From Przewalskia tangutica (taxonomy: Eukaryota; Streptophyta; Magnoliopsida; Solanales; Solanaceae), in assembly GCA_029844215.1 (NCBI GenBank), contig CM056728.1:89341676-89405675 (forward strand): a stretch of DNA of 64,000 nt, written 5' to 3'. The notes under the pieces are model-generated. The model worked only from the letters and a program-made list of their open reading frames with translations. It was not told where the DNA came from and searched no databases. Below, in pieces: positions 11,485 to 24,599 of the stretch (position 1 is the stretch's first letter; each line of letters starts with the position of its first letter). Both the position numbers and the translations under genes were made by a program.

Positions 11485-14400
11485 TGTTACACCCCGTAGT
11501 TCCAGGGTATGTATGTGAAGACGTACGTACGAGAATACAACAGTAATTTTGGAAAGAAAGAAAGATGTGATTTTTCGACGGAAAAGTTTCCGGATTTTGT
11601 GAAGTAAAAAAGTTCGCTAATGGGAATTGGATTCCCAGATTTGGTACTCGGACTTTTTGGATTAATTAAGAATTATGGAATTATTTATCCGGAATTGGTC
11701 ACGTGGGGCCCACTGAGGAATTTACTGGCCATGGGGCCCACTTTATTTTTTTTTTACGGATATTTTCGGAAGGTGAAATATTTTGGACCAATAGGAGGGC
11801 GACATGTGTCACCCTAGGTGACACTTGGTTGGACGAAAATGATGGGTTTGGTTGGCACGTTTTTTACATGTAAAAGGCCAAAAACATTTGGTCAAAGTCT
11901 TGAAGATATTTTGTGTAGTAGATGGATAAGTGGGACCCACACACACATGGCTCAATCTAGACCACACACTTGCTTTAATCCTAGCCCTTGAATGTCCTAT
12001 AAATACCCCCTTGCGTTGCAAGACTTCTTCATCCACACTTGAGAAATTCCAAGGCAAAAATACTCCCTCCCTTTGATGAAGTTCTCGTCCCACACCCCTC
12101 TCCCTTAACCAAACTTTGTCCAAAAATTCTTAAAGTCTTAAGTGTTCTTCCTTAGTGTATTAGGAAGACTAGCAACCAAAGGTTAGAAAAGATTTCACAC
12201 CCTTAGCCTAAATACACCCTCTTGGCCGAGAGTTGCCACAAGTTTAGCCTAAGTGTACTTCACTTTTTGGAGTTGAAGTGTTTAAGAGAAGTTATTAGAA
12301 ACTTCTAAGGGTTGCTTGGAGCGGTTTGGAACGTACATATTAGGAGCTAAACGTTGCTCAGGATCGACATATAATCTTGGATAATTTTGGACTTATCGAG
12401 GTAATGATCTTTATCCCCCTATTGTAATTGGAAATTACATGTTGTAGTAATGTATAGTTGAGTATACTATATATAGAATGGATATTAAAGAAGAAAATTG
12501 AACTGTAATTACATAGACCGTATTTACAGAGACTTGTAGTATTCCCGTGAAGTAGAATTGAACACGTCCGTTAGACGTGTAATCCTCGGGAGTTGTTGGC
12601 CAGTAATGGCCTCGATAGGAGGAGATTTATGTGATAGCGGGGAGGTGTCGCGAATTTTCCGTAGAAATATTCTACGAAGAGAACTAGAAGTTAATAGGCG
12701 TTTTATGGCCATTATAGGTGGAAGTACTACGAGTAGCGTATTCTACTTGCGGTGGAAAAGGCTAGTGGTTGTAAGACTTGGAGCATTTTGCTAATTGTCG
12801 ATAATCGTCGCGAGGTATGTGAACCTCTTCCTATCTTTTCTAGCATGATATGTTGTGAACTATGTAGTACGGTGACGTACGTGTTAAATGAATTTGGTTG
12901 ATTTAAAACATAAAGTGTTATAACGGCTTTATGGGAAGTTTGTTATAACAACTTTATGGGCAAAGAAATGGTTTGTGGTTTTAAAAGATAAAAGACTTGA
13001 TGTGAAATAATAAGGACTTGGGTTGTGTTAAAAAGTTGTGAAACCGCTTTAATGAGAAATGGGTAATTGGGTTTTAAAAGGAATAATGTTATATTGATTT
13101 GAAATGAGAACAAGTATCGAACAAACCATCGCAGCTGCGTTAATAAAGGAAAATGTATTGACTAAGTAATTATTATTAAAACCAATAGAAACCTCTATCT
13201 GCATAGAAGCTAAGATAAGACAAAATTGTATTACATTTTCTAGATCATGGCTGCTTTAATAAGATTGATATAAACAAGAATAACCTACTCACACATAAGG
13301 CATATGTTACTCAAATTGTTTTAAAAGAGAATTATGTTATTAAGTGATTAAGACTATGAACTACGAAACCTTTCGAAAATACGAGACTTGAGTATTTGAA
13401 ATTAGGCAAATTTGAACTTTTGGAAAAGAATGTTGTTACTTGTCTTTAAAAAGGGAAATTATTTTGGTTTACTTAAAATAATAGTTACTCTGTTTTGGAT
13501 ACTACGAGTGTTGGTATCAGGTGACTTCTTGTGAAAGAATGGATATTTGTAAGAGAATTGAAGTATGGTAATTTGCTTGTGCTTGCTTGTGATAGCCTTG
13601 TTGTGTAAAAGTTGTATTCCTATGCTACCACGTCTCTCGATGGAGGGTCGGTATGTTGTTATTGTTGTTACATGGACATGTCTGCACCGATGAAGAATTC
13701 CGGCACGCGCCACGCGGCGTTAATCACCCAGATATTGTTATCGTTGTTACATGGACATGTCCGCACCGATGAAGAATTCCGGCATGCGCCACGCGGCGTT
13801 AAGCACCCGGTATATTGTTATCGTTGTTACATGGACATGTCTGCACCGATGAAGAATTCCGGGGGCATGTGGCCATGCGACAGGGTTGATTACCCGATAT
13901 ATTGTTATTGTTGTTACATGGACATGTCTACACCGCTGAAGAATTCCGGGCATACGTACCACGCGGTGGTTGATTACGGTGTATCGTTATTGCATCCTGG
14001 ACATGTCTACACCGATGGAGAATTCCGGCATGGTCGCGATGCGCGCATGATTGATATTGTGGGCGTGAGACCTCGTTATATTTGAGTGATGACTTTTGGC
14101 GTGAGTCCTCGCTTGACATGATCGCTTATGTCGTGGAATCGTAGTTTGGTTATCATACATGTCTCTGCTTTATTTAGTCATTATGATTTCGCTTACGATT
14201 TTCGGGCCACATACTTGGTACACGTCAGATCGACTCCTTCGGCCGCTCACGCCGCAGTAGGTACATCATTGTTGATCCTCGTTCTAGGATCACAACAACA
14301 GATTGGGAAGCTCCGCTTCTCGAGTCTTATCTTTTGGTATGTTTCCGAGTTTGTAAGTTTTTGTACATTCAGGGGCTATGGCGGGCCCGTCCCGTCATAG

Positions 14401-14624
14401 TTGTTGTAAAAATCTTAGAGGTCCGTAGCATCGCAAGTGTGGTTTGTAAAGGATCAGAATCGTCGGCCAGATGTATATACACGAAGGTAACCGCTTTGGT
14501 TAGCCTGCTTTTCTTATGTTGTATCTTGTTTCTGTTTAAGTTTTTATTTCGCTGATTTTCTCGATGTAGTATCACCAGTGGTGCCCGGTAAGGCACTACC
14601 ATGCCCGAGGCCTGGGTCGTGACA
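11485..14624 (+). mobile_element. Solo LTR B (giant-LTR family)
   Basis: Starts TGTTACACCCCGTAG and ends GGGTCGTGACA, 3140 bp, with a perfect TSD ATAAT at 11480-11484 and 14625-14629. Inserted 92 bp from the U5 end of solo LTR C. TATA box TATAAATA at 11998-12005, preceded by GTGGGGCCCAC motifs (about 11704 and 11733) and GACATGTGTCACC near 11800. Carries an 80-bp minisatellite at 13658-14040. No coding sequence. Confidence 0.93.
13658..14040. repeat. 80-bp minisatellite in solo LTR B (about 5 copies)
   Basis: Units contain CATGGACATGTCTGCACCGA and GAAGAATTCCGG. Spacing between the first regular copies is 80 bp (13737 to 13817). A single diverged copy of the same module exists in solo LTR E on the minus strand near 53075-53115, so the amplification is specific to B. 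Confidence 0.88.
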
Positions 14625-15005
14625 ATAATACTCATTTTTTTTCTCGAACAATGGCAAAGCCGGCAAGACTGTCATTACATATATAATGTTATACCCCGTA
14701 GTTCTAGGGTATGTATGCGAGACGACGCATTTGAGAATACGCATGAAAGATTGGAGCGAAGAAAGAGGCGATTTTTCCACGGAAAAGTTTCCGGTTTTTG
14801 TGAAGGAAAAAGGTTCGTTAATGGGAATTGGATTCCCAGATTTGGTATTCGGACTTCCTGGAATATTAGAGAATTATGGAATTTTATTTTCGAAAATGGT
14901 CACGTGGGCCCACGAGAAATTTACGGCTTTGTGGGGCCCACTTTGTTTTCTAGATTTTGGCCATTATGGATATTTTCTAAGATGTTTTATTTTGGGCCAA
15001 TAGGA

Positions 15006-15023
15006 GGGTGACACGTGTCACCC
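15006..15023. promoter_or_regulatory. G-box palindrome in U3 of element 1 (5' LTR)
   Basis: GGGTGACACGTGTCACCC is a perfect 18-bp inverted repeat containing CACGTG (G-box; ACACGTGTC is also ABRE-like, a bZIP/bHLH target in plants). It lies about 336 bp upstream of the TATA box. The 3' LTR keeps a 16-bp version at 20709-20724 and solo LTR C has the full palindrome at 27145-27162. Confidence 0.6.
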
Positions 15024-15358
15024 CGCTTGCGTGGCTCGCCGAATGGCATTTGTGCACAACACCCTGCTAGAGTCGTTTTTGACGCAAACGTTTTCATAAC
15101 TTGCGAGGAAAATTCCGCTATGTCTTTTCTTATTTTTGCGGATTTTTCCGAGAGACGAACATTTTGGACCAACGAGAGGCGACACTTGGCACCTCTCTCA
15201 TCAGCGGCGCGGCGCCTGACGATTTGGGAAGGCAAGTGGGAGATATTTTTGGTAGATATTTTGTGTGCAAGTTGGCTAGGTACATATGGGTGAATCTTGG
15301 CCCTACACTTGCCTAACACTTGGTGTAATCTTGGCCATTGGTTGGCTTTCACTTGACC

Positions 15359-15366
15359 TATAAATA
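15359..15366 (+). promoter_or_regulatory. TATA box of element 1 5' LTR
   Basis: TATAAATA in CTTGACCTATAAATACCCC, followed by GAAGACTAATTCATTCAC. The equivalent in the 3' LTR is at 21060-21067. Confidence 0.7.
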
Positions 15367-17269
15367 CCCCTTTGAAGACTAATTCATTCACAAAATTGCC
15401 TAAGTCTTGAAAGCTTCTTCCTTCCCCTTAGTGTAGTGTCTTGGCCGAGAGCCCTCTCTCCCCTCGCCGAGTCCCCACAGTGGGGTAGGCCGAGGCAGAC
15501 ACCCCCTCCTAGAGTTGCTAGCCGGGTACCCCTAGCCTAGGTTGTTTTCAGATAATACCCTTTGTGGTATAGAACTACTCTCCAAGTATTTTTATAATGC
15601 ACAAATTACCTTAGCCGTATACCTTGTTGTATTCTAAGGTTATACCTATACTAAAAGCCCAGAAATACTATTATACTTCACGTCAGTCGCAAAACCGAAA
15701 CCCTAGGAAAATCTCCATAGTCATTGGAGTATCAAGAAGTTGGTTAGAACTTCTAAGGGTGGTTTAGAGCGGGTCGAGCGCTTCTGAGTCGAGCTAAACG
15801 ATTGCCCAGATCGACTTTATACTTGGATAATTATGGGCTTAGCGAGGTAAATATCTTGTCCTATTGTAATTGGATATTACATATGTAGGAAATTATAGTC
15901 AAGTATACTATATATATATAATCAACATAGCTTGTGGCAATGTCCTCGACTTAAGCTCGAAGAATCAATCGTAATTACATAGATCAGTATTACAGAGACT
16001 TGTAGTAGTACCGTGGAGTAGAATTGTACCCGTTAGGTTAGACGATAACCCCCGTTGGCTTGGTAGCCGCCTCGTTAGAGAGAGGTTTACGCTGCATGTG
16101 GGGGGAGGTGCCAATTTTCTGTAGAATGTTCTACGATGAGATCTAAATGTTAATAAGCGCCTGTGGCCTTATAGGTTGATGTACTACGCAGGCGCGATCT
16201 ACGTGGCTTAAGGCGGTAGCCGACGTTTGGAAGTACTTGAGCGCTTTGCTATGAGTCGATACTCGTCGCGAGGTATGTGAACCTCTTCCTATCTCTTCTA
16301 GCATGATATGTGTGAACTATGTAAGTACGGTAGGCGTACGTGCTAAATGTGTTTGAGTGGTTTAAAACATAAAGTGTTATAACGCTTTATGGGAAGTTGG
16401 TTATAATACTTTATGTTAGTAAGAAAATACATGTGGTTTTTAAAAGGTAATCGATTTGAACTATAAGCTTGTTATATGTTAAGAAAGAATCGAAGTATTT
16501 CAAAAGATTTTGAATCATTTTGAAAGGAGAAGTAATATTTGGTGTTTGAAAACTTAAGAGTTATACTAGCTTTATGGGAAGTTAGGTATAACGGCTTAAG
16601 AATGCTTTATCGATTTCGAAATCGAATGTGTATCGACAAACCATCGCAGTACATTAAAAGGAAATGTTTTGAATAATTAAGTATTATTAAAACCAAGAGA
16701 AACTTCCATCCGCATGTAAGCTAAGATGAGACAAAATGATATTTCCTAGATCATGGTCAGTAATAAGATTGTTATAAACAAGAATATCCTACTCACATAT
16801 AAGGCTTATGTTTCTCGATTGTTTAAAAGAGAATTATATTCTTAAATGAATAAGACTATGAACTACTAAACCTTTCTAAAATAAGAAACGTGAACATTTG
16901 AAATTAGGCAAACTTGGACGCTTGGAAAATAATGTTGTTACTTGATTTTACAAAGGTAAGTGTTTTGTTTACTTAAAAAGATACCACTCTATTTTTATCA
17001 GGTGACTTATGTGATAGGAACGGATCTTTTAAAGATTTAATGTATGGCACGTTGGGGTTAGATACTCGAACTTGTTAGTAGAAAGTACCTTGTGTGAACA
17101 ACTTGATTGTATTGGTTTGTGATAGCCTTGTAATACTTTCTTGTTGATTTGATAAGTAAACATGTTAGGATGCTACTGTGTTAGTATCTTGTGATTGTTA
17201 TGTAAGGGTCATTCTCACGGCTTACATTGTTAAAAGGTAAGTCCATCAGATCGTTATTATATCACCTAC

Positions 17270-17690
17270 CCTCGATCGTATACCGGGGCTTGCCACCCTT
17301 GACGCGTCTATACGGCTACGCGTCCTTGAGACTACGCGAGTCGCGGTATGCTCCGTGATCGACGATCATTCCGGTGTTTAGCCCGATGCGGGATTCCCTA
17401 TGCGGTCTCCGAGGGACTACGCGTCCTCGAGGCTACGCGGCCGCGAAGTCCGTGACGGATACCGGTGGTTAGGTCCGCTTCGACGCGGGTATACCTCGTG
17501 GTCTAGGACCGTGGATTCGAGGAATACCTTATGCGGGTCCGCAGGTGACCTATGCGAGTCGCGAGAGTTCCAGAATAGACGCGCGACATTGATACCGCGC
17601 CGGTGGCCGCCTTCGATCCTCGTGCGGTGCAGAGAGACCTCGTGATACGCCAGTGGCATTTGTGGTACCGGGGTCTTAGTAGTCGGCTAT
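17270..17690. repeat. GC-rich degenerate repeat zone in 5' LTR of element 1
   Basis: Multiple loosely repeated blocks with GCGGTCC, GGAATACCT, TATGCGAGTCGCGAGAGTTC and GACGCGGG. The same zone in the 3' LTR (about 23000-23380) and in element 2 (about 42710-42930) keeps the units more clearly, with GATGCGAGGAATACCTCATG as core. Copies here differ by many 1-3 base changes, mostly near CG/CHG sites. Confidence 0.65.
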
Positions 17691-18252
17691 GCCTTCGCAC
17701 TTACCCCGCACGGCCTTATTGTGATGACTTTGGCGTGAGTCCCCGACTTGACATGATCGCTTAGTTGTGTGGAATCGTAGTTTGTTATCATACATGTCTC
17801 CTACTTTATATAGACTACTATGATTTCAAGCATGATTACTTCACATACTTGGTACATGTCAGATCGACTCCTTCGGGCCGCGTCATGCCGCAGAAAAGGT
17901 ACACCGATGATCCTCGCCATGTGGTCACGCCAAGATTTGGGAAAGCTCCGCTTCTCCGGCTTGTCGGTGGTATAGTCCCTGTCAGAGGTATTTGCATTCG
18001 TGGTATGGCGGCCCCGCCCCGTCATAGTTGTTGCAAATCTTAGAGGTCTCAGTAATCTTGTTCAAGTGTGGTTTGTAAAAAAAGGATTAAATCGTTTCTT
18101 TAAAAGATTGTTTATATATGCCAAAGGCAAGTTTTCACAGATTATTGTTTTATATTTCGTTATCTCATGTTGTTGTTTTATGTTCACGATTACTGATGTT
18201 GTGTCACTAGGGTGCCCGGTAAGGCACCCACGCCCGCTGGTCGTGACAAAAG

Positions 18253-18265
18253 TGGTATCGAGCGA
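18253..18265 (+). promoter_or_regulatory. Primer-binding site of element 1
   Basis: TGGTATCGAGCGA, four bases after the 5' LTR end. It differs from TGGTATCAGAGC by CAG reading as CG, and element 2 shows the same reading at 43738-43750. Assigned to tRNA-iMet. Confidence 0.85.
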
Positions 18266-18444
18266 TTAATCTCTGAAAGTGTCTGCATCAGATTCAGAGA
18301 AGTCTTGATTATCGGTGTTGTGCACCACACCAATAATCGTGAGGCTATAGGATATTTAGGATTGGTTTCTATTCTTCTCACTCGAGATCGTGCCTTAGAG
18401 TGTGTGGTAAGTTGGACCTCTAACGAAATTATTTCCTTATCGCT

Positions 18445-18900
18445 ATGCCCCGCGTAGGCAACCCGCCCGGGAGGCGCGCACCGGCGGAGCCGCGAGTAGA
18501 GTTCAGAGGATGGCGAGGCACAGCCAAATCATTACCTAGGTAGTGCTTCATTCGGGATTTCGCGACGCCACTAGCCCCAAGAGTTTAAGCATGGCGACGC
18601 AGCTCCATCGCGCCATGATATGTGAACCTTCGCCCAACGCATCGAACCGAGAATATAGATTGCAAGAGACAACCTTGTTACTAGCTATGGATTTGGCTAC
18701 CGAGAGTATACCGATGTATCGCGAGTCTTGATGACTACCTAAGAGAAGGTTGTGCAAGAGTAATCCTTCGATTAGGCTTGAGCATGGCACGTATGCGGGC
18801 TTATGCGCAGCCGAGAAACGTAGAGATCGACGGGTTAACCAAGCGATGCAGAAGAGGCCGTGAGCAGAAGGTCCTTCGGTAACTTTCAAGGTGAGTATAC
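18445..18900 (+). pseudogene. gag remnant of element 1
   Basis: Starts with ATG at 18445 (MPRVGNPPGRRAP...), the family's basic gag opening. Farther on, sequence parallels the element 2 gag (ATGATATGTGAACCTTC matches ATGATATATGAGCCTTC at 44115), so this is the same truncated gag. Stops and frameshifts are dense. The leader 18266-18444 parallels the reverse complement of 2343-2527 of the left-edge element. Confidence 0.65.
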
Positions 18901-20382
18901 CTTAAGTGCTATGTTCGATAGCAAGGTGTTAGTTGTGATTAGAAATCATGGTGGGTTAACCGAGTAAGATTTTGGAGGATAGAGAAAGTGAGCCTTAGAG
19001 CTTTATACGCAAAGACCTTAGAGGTAAGGCCATCTCTGTAGAGACGTATGTTTATGTTTGACCCTTATAGGAGTGCATAGTGCACGTGAGTGGTTTGGGA
19101 TAAGTCCTATGTAGTATGAAATGAAAGAGGGTAGTTGAGCTAAGAAGACCGCTAGGTTTTCGTAACGTGTTTAGTAAGATTGTTCCTTCCGGAGATGGTA
19201 TTTGCGCTCGTCGGGTTGAGGCTACGCGCGGTCAACCCGCGGTAGGTTTAGTGGCGGGGTCAGTTGGTGGTCCCTCTTGTGTTAGGGTCATGAGGGTGTT
19301 AGGCCCATGTTTAGTTAGCCAATGCAAGTTCGTGGATGCGTTCGACCGGTGGTCGGGCCGATGGGGCAGCCTATCGTGTTCTTCTGGTCGTGTCGCTCTC
19401 TGGCGGTGTTGATGTTATCCAAAAGGTTGTGAGGTTGCACGGTGCCTACCTTCACCTTATGACGACAATGGAGCCCGTGGTACACTGTTTCTCTTCCGAG
19501 TTTGTACTGTGCAGGCTAGGAACTCGTGCAGTCTCAGACGCATTCGCCTCGCCGTTGTTTTGATTTCGCGGTAGCCGTGAGATCGTTGTCTCCGGTTGAA
19601 GTGTTTAAGCTACCATTTCGTTGTTCTGATGTCGCCTGCGACGCCTTGTAGGCGTAAATGCAAGTTGCCGGCCGATTGGTTCGATGTTGGCGTGGTTCAG
19701 ATAGTTGGTTCAGCTTGTTCCAGCAGACCGTGGATAGTGAAAAGCTTGTCTGTAGAAGTTCGCGCACTGGAGGAATCGTGCGGATAATCGGCGACGACGC
19801 TTAGAGTTCGTGCCGACGGTCGGTCTTCTTGAAAGTACCACCGACAGGTGTGACGAGTTTTGGAAATGAAGGAACTTAGCCCGAGTTACTTGGGCCTTTG
19901 TGAGTTCATGTGAAGAATAGGCCAGGTTGCCTATATGTTAGCATTTGCCGTCCGACTTAGGAGGCAGTACGTCCGGTCTTTCGTATTGTTATGATCGGGA
20001 AAGTATCGGAGATCCATCCAGAGTGTTCCCAGCTAATGATGACCACGTTAGAGATAGTAACCCCGAGTTTTGGAAACTGAAGCAGTACCAGAAATGTGGT
20101 AAGAGTTCGAGTGTACGATCCTCCGATCGCAGTTGTTCGCACCATTTGTCGGGTCGCCGAGCGGCTCGCGACAAAGTGACAAAAGTGGTATCGCTGACTG
20201 AAGTATATTTTGACCCCGGAAGAGGTATTTGTGGTGATGTAGAGTGTTTCCTCGTGGACTTAGATGTAAGTTTTGCGCAGTGTTTCATGGCGGTATGGCA
20301 GATTGTTCTCGTAAGTATAGTAGTGAAGACTATATTGGCGACGCTTGTTTTGAGACTTAGAAGGAACATTCGACGAATGTTT
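18901..20382 (+). pseudogene. Integrase C-terminal remnant and unidentified middle of element 1
   Basis: From about 19140 the sequence parallels element 2 from 45270. At 19610-19710 a frame gives ...KCKLPADWFDVG..., matching the integrase block of element 2 (YEALYGRKYRLPVDWFDVG), the end of the integrase catalytic domain in gypsy elements. A GPY/F-type region is only barely recognisable near 19850-20050. The piece from 18901 to about 19500 does not match RT or RNase H that I can see. The equivalent sequence in element 2 suggests a fixed deletion junction shared by both copies. Confidence 0.6.
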
Positions 20383-20394
20383 CTAAGGGGAGAA
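20383..20394 (+). promoter_or_regulatory. Polypurine tract of element 1
   Basis: AAGGGGAGAA immediately before the 3' LTR start TGTTATAC at 20395, in the context GAATGTTTCTAAGGGGAGAA. Element 2 has the parallel tract TTTCTAAGGAGAA just before 46662. Confidence 0.85.
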
Positions 20395-23300
20395 TGTTAT
20401 ACCCGTAGTTCTGTGGTATGTATGCGAGACGCATTTGCGAGAATCTGACGTAAAGATTGGAAGGAAGAAAGAGGCGATTTTTCCACGGAAAAGTTTCCGG
20501 TTTTGTGAAGGAAAAAGGTTCGTTAATGGGAATTGGATTCCCGATTTGGTATTCGGACTTCGAATATTAGAGAATTATGGAATTTTATTTTCGAAAATGG
20601 TCACGTGGGGCCCACGGAGAAATTTACTGGTTTTGTGGGGCCCACTTTGTTTTCGAGATTTTGGCCATTATGGATATTTTCGAAGATGTTTTATTTTGGG
20701 CAATAGGAGGTGACACGTGTCACCCCGCCAGTGGCTCGCCGAATGGCATTTGTGCACAACACCCTGCTAGAGTCGTTTTTCGACTAAACGCTTTTCATAA
20801 CTTGCGAGGAAAATTCGGCTATGTCTTTTCTTATTTTTGCGGATTTTTCCGAGAGCGGAACATTTTGGACCAACGAGAGGCGACACTTGGCACCCTCTCA
20901 TCAGCGGGTGGCGCGCTCTGACGATTTGGGAAGCAAGTGGGAGATATTTTTGGTAGATATTTTGTGTGCAAGTTGGCTAGGTACACATGGGTGAATCTTG
21001 GCCCTACACTTGCCTAACACTTGGTGTAATCTTGGCCATTGGTTGGCTTTCACTTGACCTATAAATACCCCTTCAAGACTAATTCATTCACAAAATTGCC
21101 TAAGTCTTGAAAGCTTCTTCCTTCCCTTAGTGTAGTGTCTTGGCGCCGAGAGCCCCTCTCTCCCCCCTTGGCCGAGAGTCCCCCCCCCTAGTGGGGTAGG
21201 CCGAGGGTAGACACCCCCTCCTAGAGTCACTAATGGGTACCCCAGCCTAGGTTGTTTTCAGATAATACCCTTTGTCAGGTATAGAAATACTCTCCAAGTA
21301 TTGTTATAATGCCCAAATTACCTTAGCCAGATACCTTGTTGTATTCTAAGGTTATACCTCTACGAAAAGCCCAGAAAGACTATTATACTGCCCGTCAGTC
21401 ACAAAACCGAAACCCTAGGAAAATCTCCATAGTCAGTTGGAGTATTGTGAAGAAGTTGGTTAGAACTTCTAAGGTGGTTTAGAGCGGGTTGAGCGCCGGA
21501 GTCGAGCTAAACGATTGCCCAGATCGACTTTATACTTGGATAATTATGGGCTTAGCGAGGTAAATATCTTGTCCCTATTGTAATTGGATATTACATATCA
21601 GAGGAAATTATAGTTGAAGTATACTATATATATATAATCAACATAGCTTGTGGCAATGTCCTTGGACTTAAGCTCGAAGAATCGAATCAGAATTACATAG
21701 GGCGTATCTGATGAGACTTGTGTAGTAGTACCGTGGAGTAGAATTGTACCCGTTAGGGTTAGGCGTATAACCCCCGGTTGGCTTCGTAGCCGGCCTCGTT
21801 AGAGAGGAGGTTTACGCTGTCATGGGGAGGTCTTTGCCAATTTTCTAGAATGTTCTACGATGAGATCTAAATGTTAATAAGCGCCTTGTGGCCTTATAGG
21901 TTGATGTACTACGTGTGGCGCGATCTACGTGGCTTAAGGGGTAGCCGACGTTTGGAAGTACTTGGAGCGTTTTGCTATGAGTCGATACTCGTCGCGAGGT
22001 ATGTGAACCTCTTCCTATCTCTTCTAGCATGATATGTGTGAACTATGTAGTACGGTAGACGTACATGTGCTAAATGTGTTTGAGTGGTTTAAAACATAAA
22101 GTGTTATAACGGCTTTATGGGAAGTTGGTTATAACAGCTTTATGTTAGTAAGAAAATACATGTGGTTTTTAAAAGGTAACTGATTTGAACTATAACTGGC
22201 TTGTTATATGTTAAGAAAGAACTGGAAGTATTTCAAAAGATTTTTGAATCATTTTGAAAGGAGAAGTAATATTTGGTGTTTGAAAACTTAAGAGTTATAC
22301 TAGCTTTATGGGAAGTTAGGTATAACGGCTTAAGAATGCTTTACTGATTTCGGAAATCAGAATGTGTATCGACAAACCATCGCAGTTAATTAAAAGGAAA
22401 TGTTTTGAATAATTAAGTATTATTAAAACCAGAGAAACTTCCATCCGCATGTAAGCTAAGATGAGACAAAATGATATTTCCTAGATCATGGTCAGTAATA
22501 AGATTGTTATAAACAAGAATATCCTACTCACATATAAGGCTTATGTTTCTCAGTTGTTTAAAAGAGAATTATATTCTTAAATGAATAAGACTATGAACTA
22601 CGAAACCTTTCTAAAATAAGAAACGTGAACATTTGAAATTAGGCAAACTTGGGCGCTTGGAAAATAATGTTGTTACTTGATTTTACAAAGGTAAGTGTTT
22701 TGTTTACTTAAAAGACAAATACTCTATTTTTATTGTGTGACTTATGTGATAGAACGGATCTTTTAAAGATTTAATGTATGAAATGCGTTGGGGTTAGATA
22801 CTCGAACTTGTTAGTAGAAAGTACCTTGTGTGAACAACTTGATTGTATTGGTTTGTGATAGCCTTGTAATACTTTCTTGTTGATTTGATAAGTAAACATG
22901 TTAGGATCTACTTGTGTTAGTATCTTGTGATTGTTATGTAAGGGGTCATTCTTGCGGCTTACATTGTTAAAAGGTAAGTCCATCAGATCGTTATTATATC
23001 ACCTACCCTCGATCGTATACCGAGGGCTTGCCACCCTTGACGCGGTCTATACGCCTACGCGGTCCTTGAGACTACGCGAGCCGCGTATGCTCCAGATCGA
23101 CCGATCATTCCGGTGTTTAGCTTTGACGCGGGATTCCTATGCGGTCTCCGAGGGACTATGCGGTCCTCGAGGGCTACGCGGCCGCTAAGTCCAGACGGAT
23201 ACCGGTGGTTAGGCCGCCGATGCGGGTATACCTCGTGGTCTAGGACCGGATTCGAGGAATACCTTACGCGGTCCGTGTGTGACCTATGCGAGTCGCGAGA

Positions 23301-24012
23301 GTTCCAGAATAGACGCGACATTGATCTGCGGGCGCCGCCGCCGATCTCGTGGCGGCTCAGAGACCTCGTGATACGATTTGTGGCATTTGTGGTAATGGGG
23401 TTCTTAGTAGTCGGCTATGGCTTCGTACTTACCCCGTTCGGTCTTATTGTGATGACTTTGAGGGCGTGAGTCCCTGACTTGACATGATCGCTAGTTGTTG
23501 TGAATCGTAGTTTGGTTATCATACATGTCTCTCGCTATATAGACTACTATGATTTCATTCCATGATTACTTACGATTTCACATACTTGGTACATGTTAGA
23601 TCGACTCCTTCGGGCCGCGTTTCATGCCGCAGAAAAGGTACACCATCGATGATCCTCGCCATGTGGTCACAAGCCAAGATTTGGGAAAGCTCCGCTTCTC
23701 CTAAGCTTGTCGGTGGTATAGTCCTCGCTGCCAGTAGGTATTTGCATTCGGGGTATGGCGGCCCCGTCCGTCATAGTTGTTGCAAATCTTAGAGGTCCAG
23801 AGTACTGCAAGTGTGGTTTGTAAAAAAAAGGATTAAACTGTTCTCTTTAAAAGATTGTTTATATATGCCGAAAGGCAAGTTTTCACAGATTATTGTTTTA
23901 TATTTCTGTTATCTCATGTTGTTGTTTTATGTTCCGCTGATTACTCTGATGTTGTGTCACTAGGGTGCCCGGGGTAAGGCACCAGTCACGGGCCCAGTTT
24001 CGGGTCGTGACA
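20395..24012 (+). repeat. 3' LTR of element 1
   Basis: 3618 bp, the partner of 14687-18248. TATA box at 21060-21067; GGTGACACGTGTCACC palindrome at 20709-20724; GC-rich repeat zone about 23000-23380; U5 hairpin GGTGCC...GGCACC at 23964-23983. Most differences from the 5' LTR are short clusters, not evenly spread substitutions. Confidence 0.92.
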
Positions 24013-24599
24013 TATAACAACCAAAAAGAAACCACATCTGTACATAAGTCCAACCCATATATGAATACAGACATGTAAGAGTTTGGACACATAACTGTGA
24101 CGAGACAAGGCCCTGCCTTACCCATGAATGTACATAAAACCATAATACAACTCTGTACCAATATGGCAAACTCCGGAATAATGGAGCTACCTTCCGGAAA
24201 GCTGAGTGGAGATCCTAAGCTCGTGGATCACCTAACTGAGTACCTAATACCTGCGGGTATGAACGCAACCCCCCGAAGGGGGTCAGTACAACAAGGTACC
24301 AAGTATGTAAACATGAAGTACAGTAGACATGATCATAACTGTACAAAGAATGACAGGGAAAAGTATGAAAATTAAATACCAGATCCAACCGTGCCATAAT
24401 AAATAAGAGCAAACTGTACCTTTTAAAATATGCCTTTTTAAAAGTGAGACCAACCGTGTCATTTCAAATTATGAAATCAATACCATTTAAAAATATGAAA
24501 TCAATCGTACCTTTTCAATTTGAGTCATATCAACATCATGAATGATTACTCAGAGAATCATCAAGTTCATATACATATAGATAACGTATCTCATATAAC

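Larger units (their letters stand above)
14687..18248 (+). repeat. 5' LTR of element 1
   Basis: Complete 3562-bp LTR. U3 has an 18-bp perfect palindrome with a G-box (15006-15023) and a TATA box at 15359-15366. The region after TATA is therefore about 2.9 kb of R plus U5, unusually long. A GC-rich minisatellite-like zone lies at 17270-17690 and a U5 hairpin at 18211-18228. Compared with the 3' LTR it repeatedly reads TCG/CGA where that copy reads CTG/CAG. Confidence 0.92.
14687..24012 (+). mobile_element. Element 1: non-autonomous giant-LTR Ty3/gypsy element
   Basis: Begins TGTTATACCCCG at 14687, ends GGGTCGTGACA at 24012, with perfect TSD TATAA (14682-14686; 24013-24017). LTRs are 3562 and 3618 bp and the internal region only 2146 bp, so LTRs make up about three quarters of its 9.3 kb. 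The internal part has PBS, gag remnants and integrase C-terminal remnants, ending in a polypurine tract; protease, RT and RNase H are absent. Inserted about 149 bp (net) from the U5 end of solo LTR C. Internal reading frames are heavily disrupted. Confidence 0.93.

Noticed and set aside
13612..14085. 157-aa ORF with repeated CCYMDMSAPMKNSG
   Set aside because: Translation of the 80-bp minisatellite inside solo LTR B.
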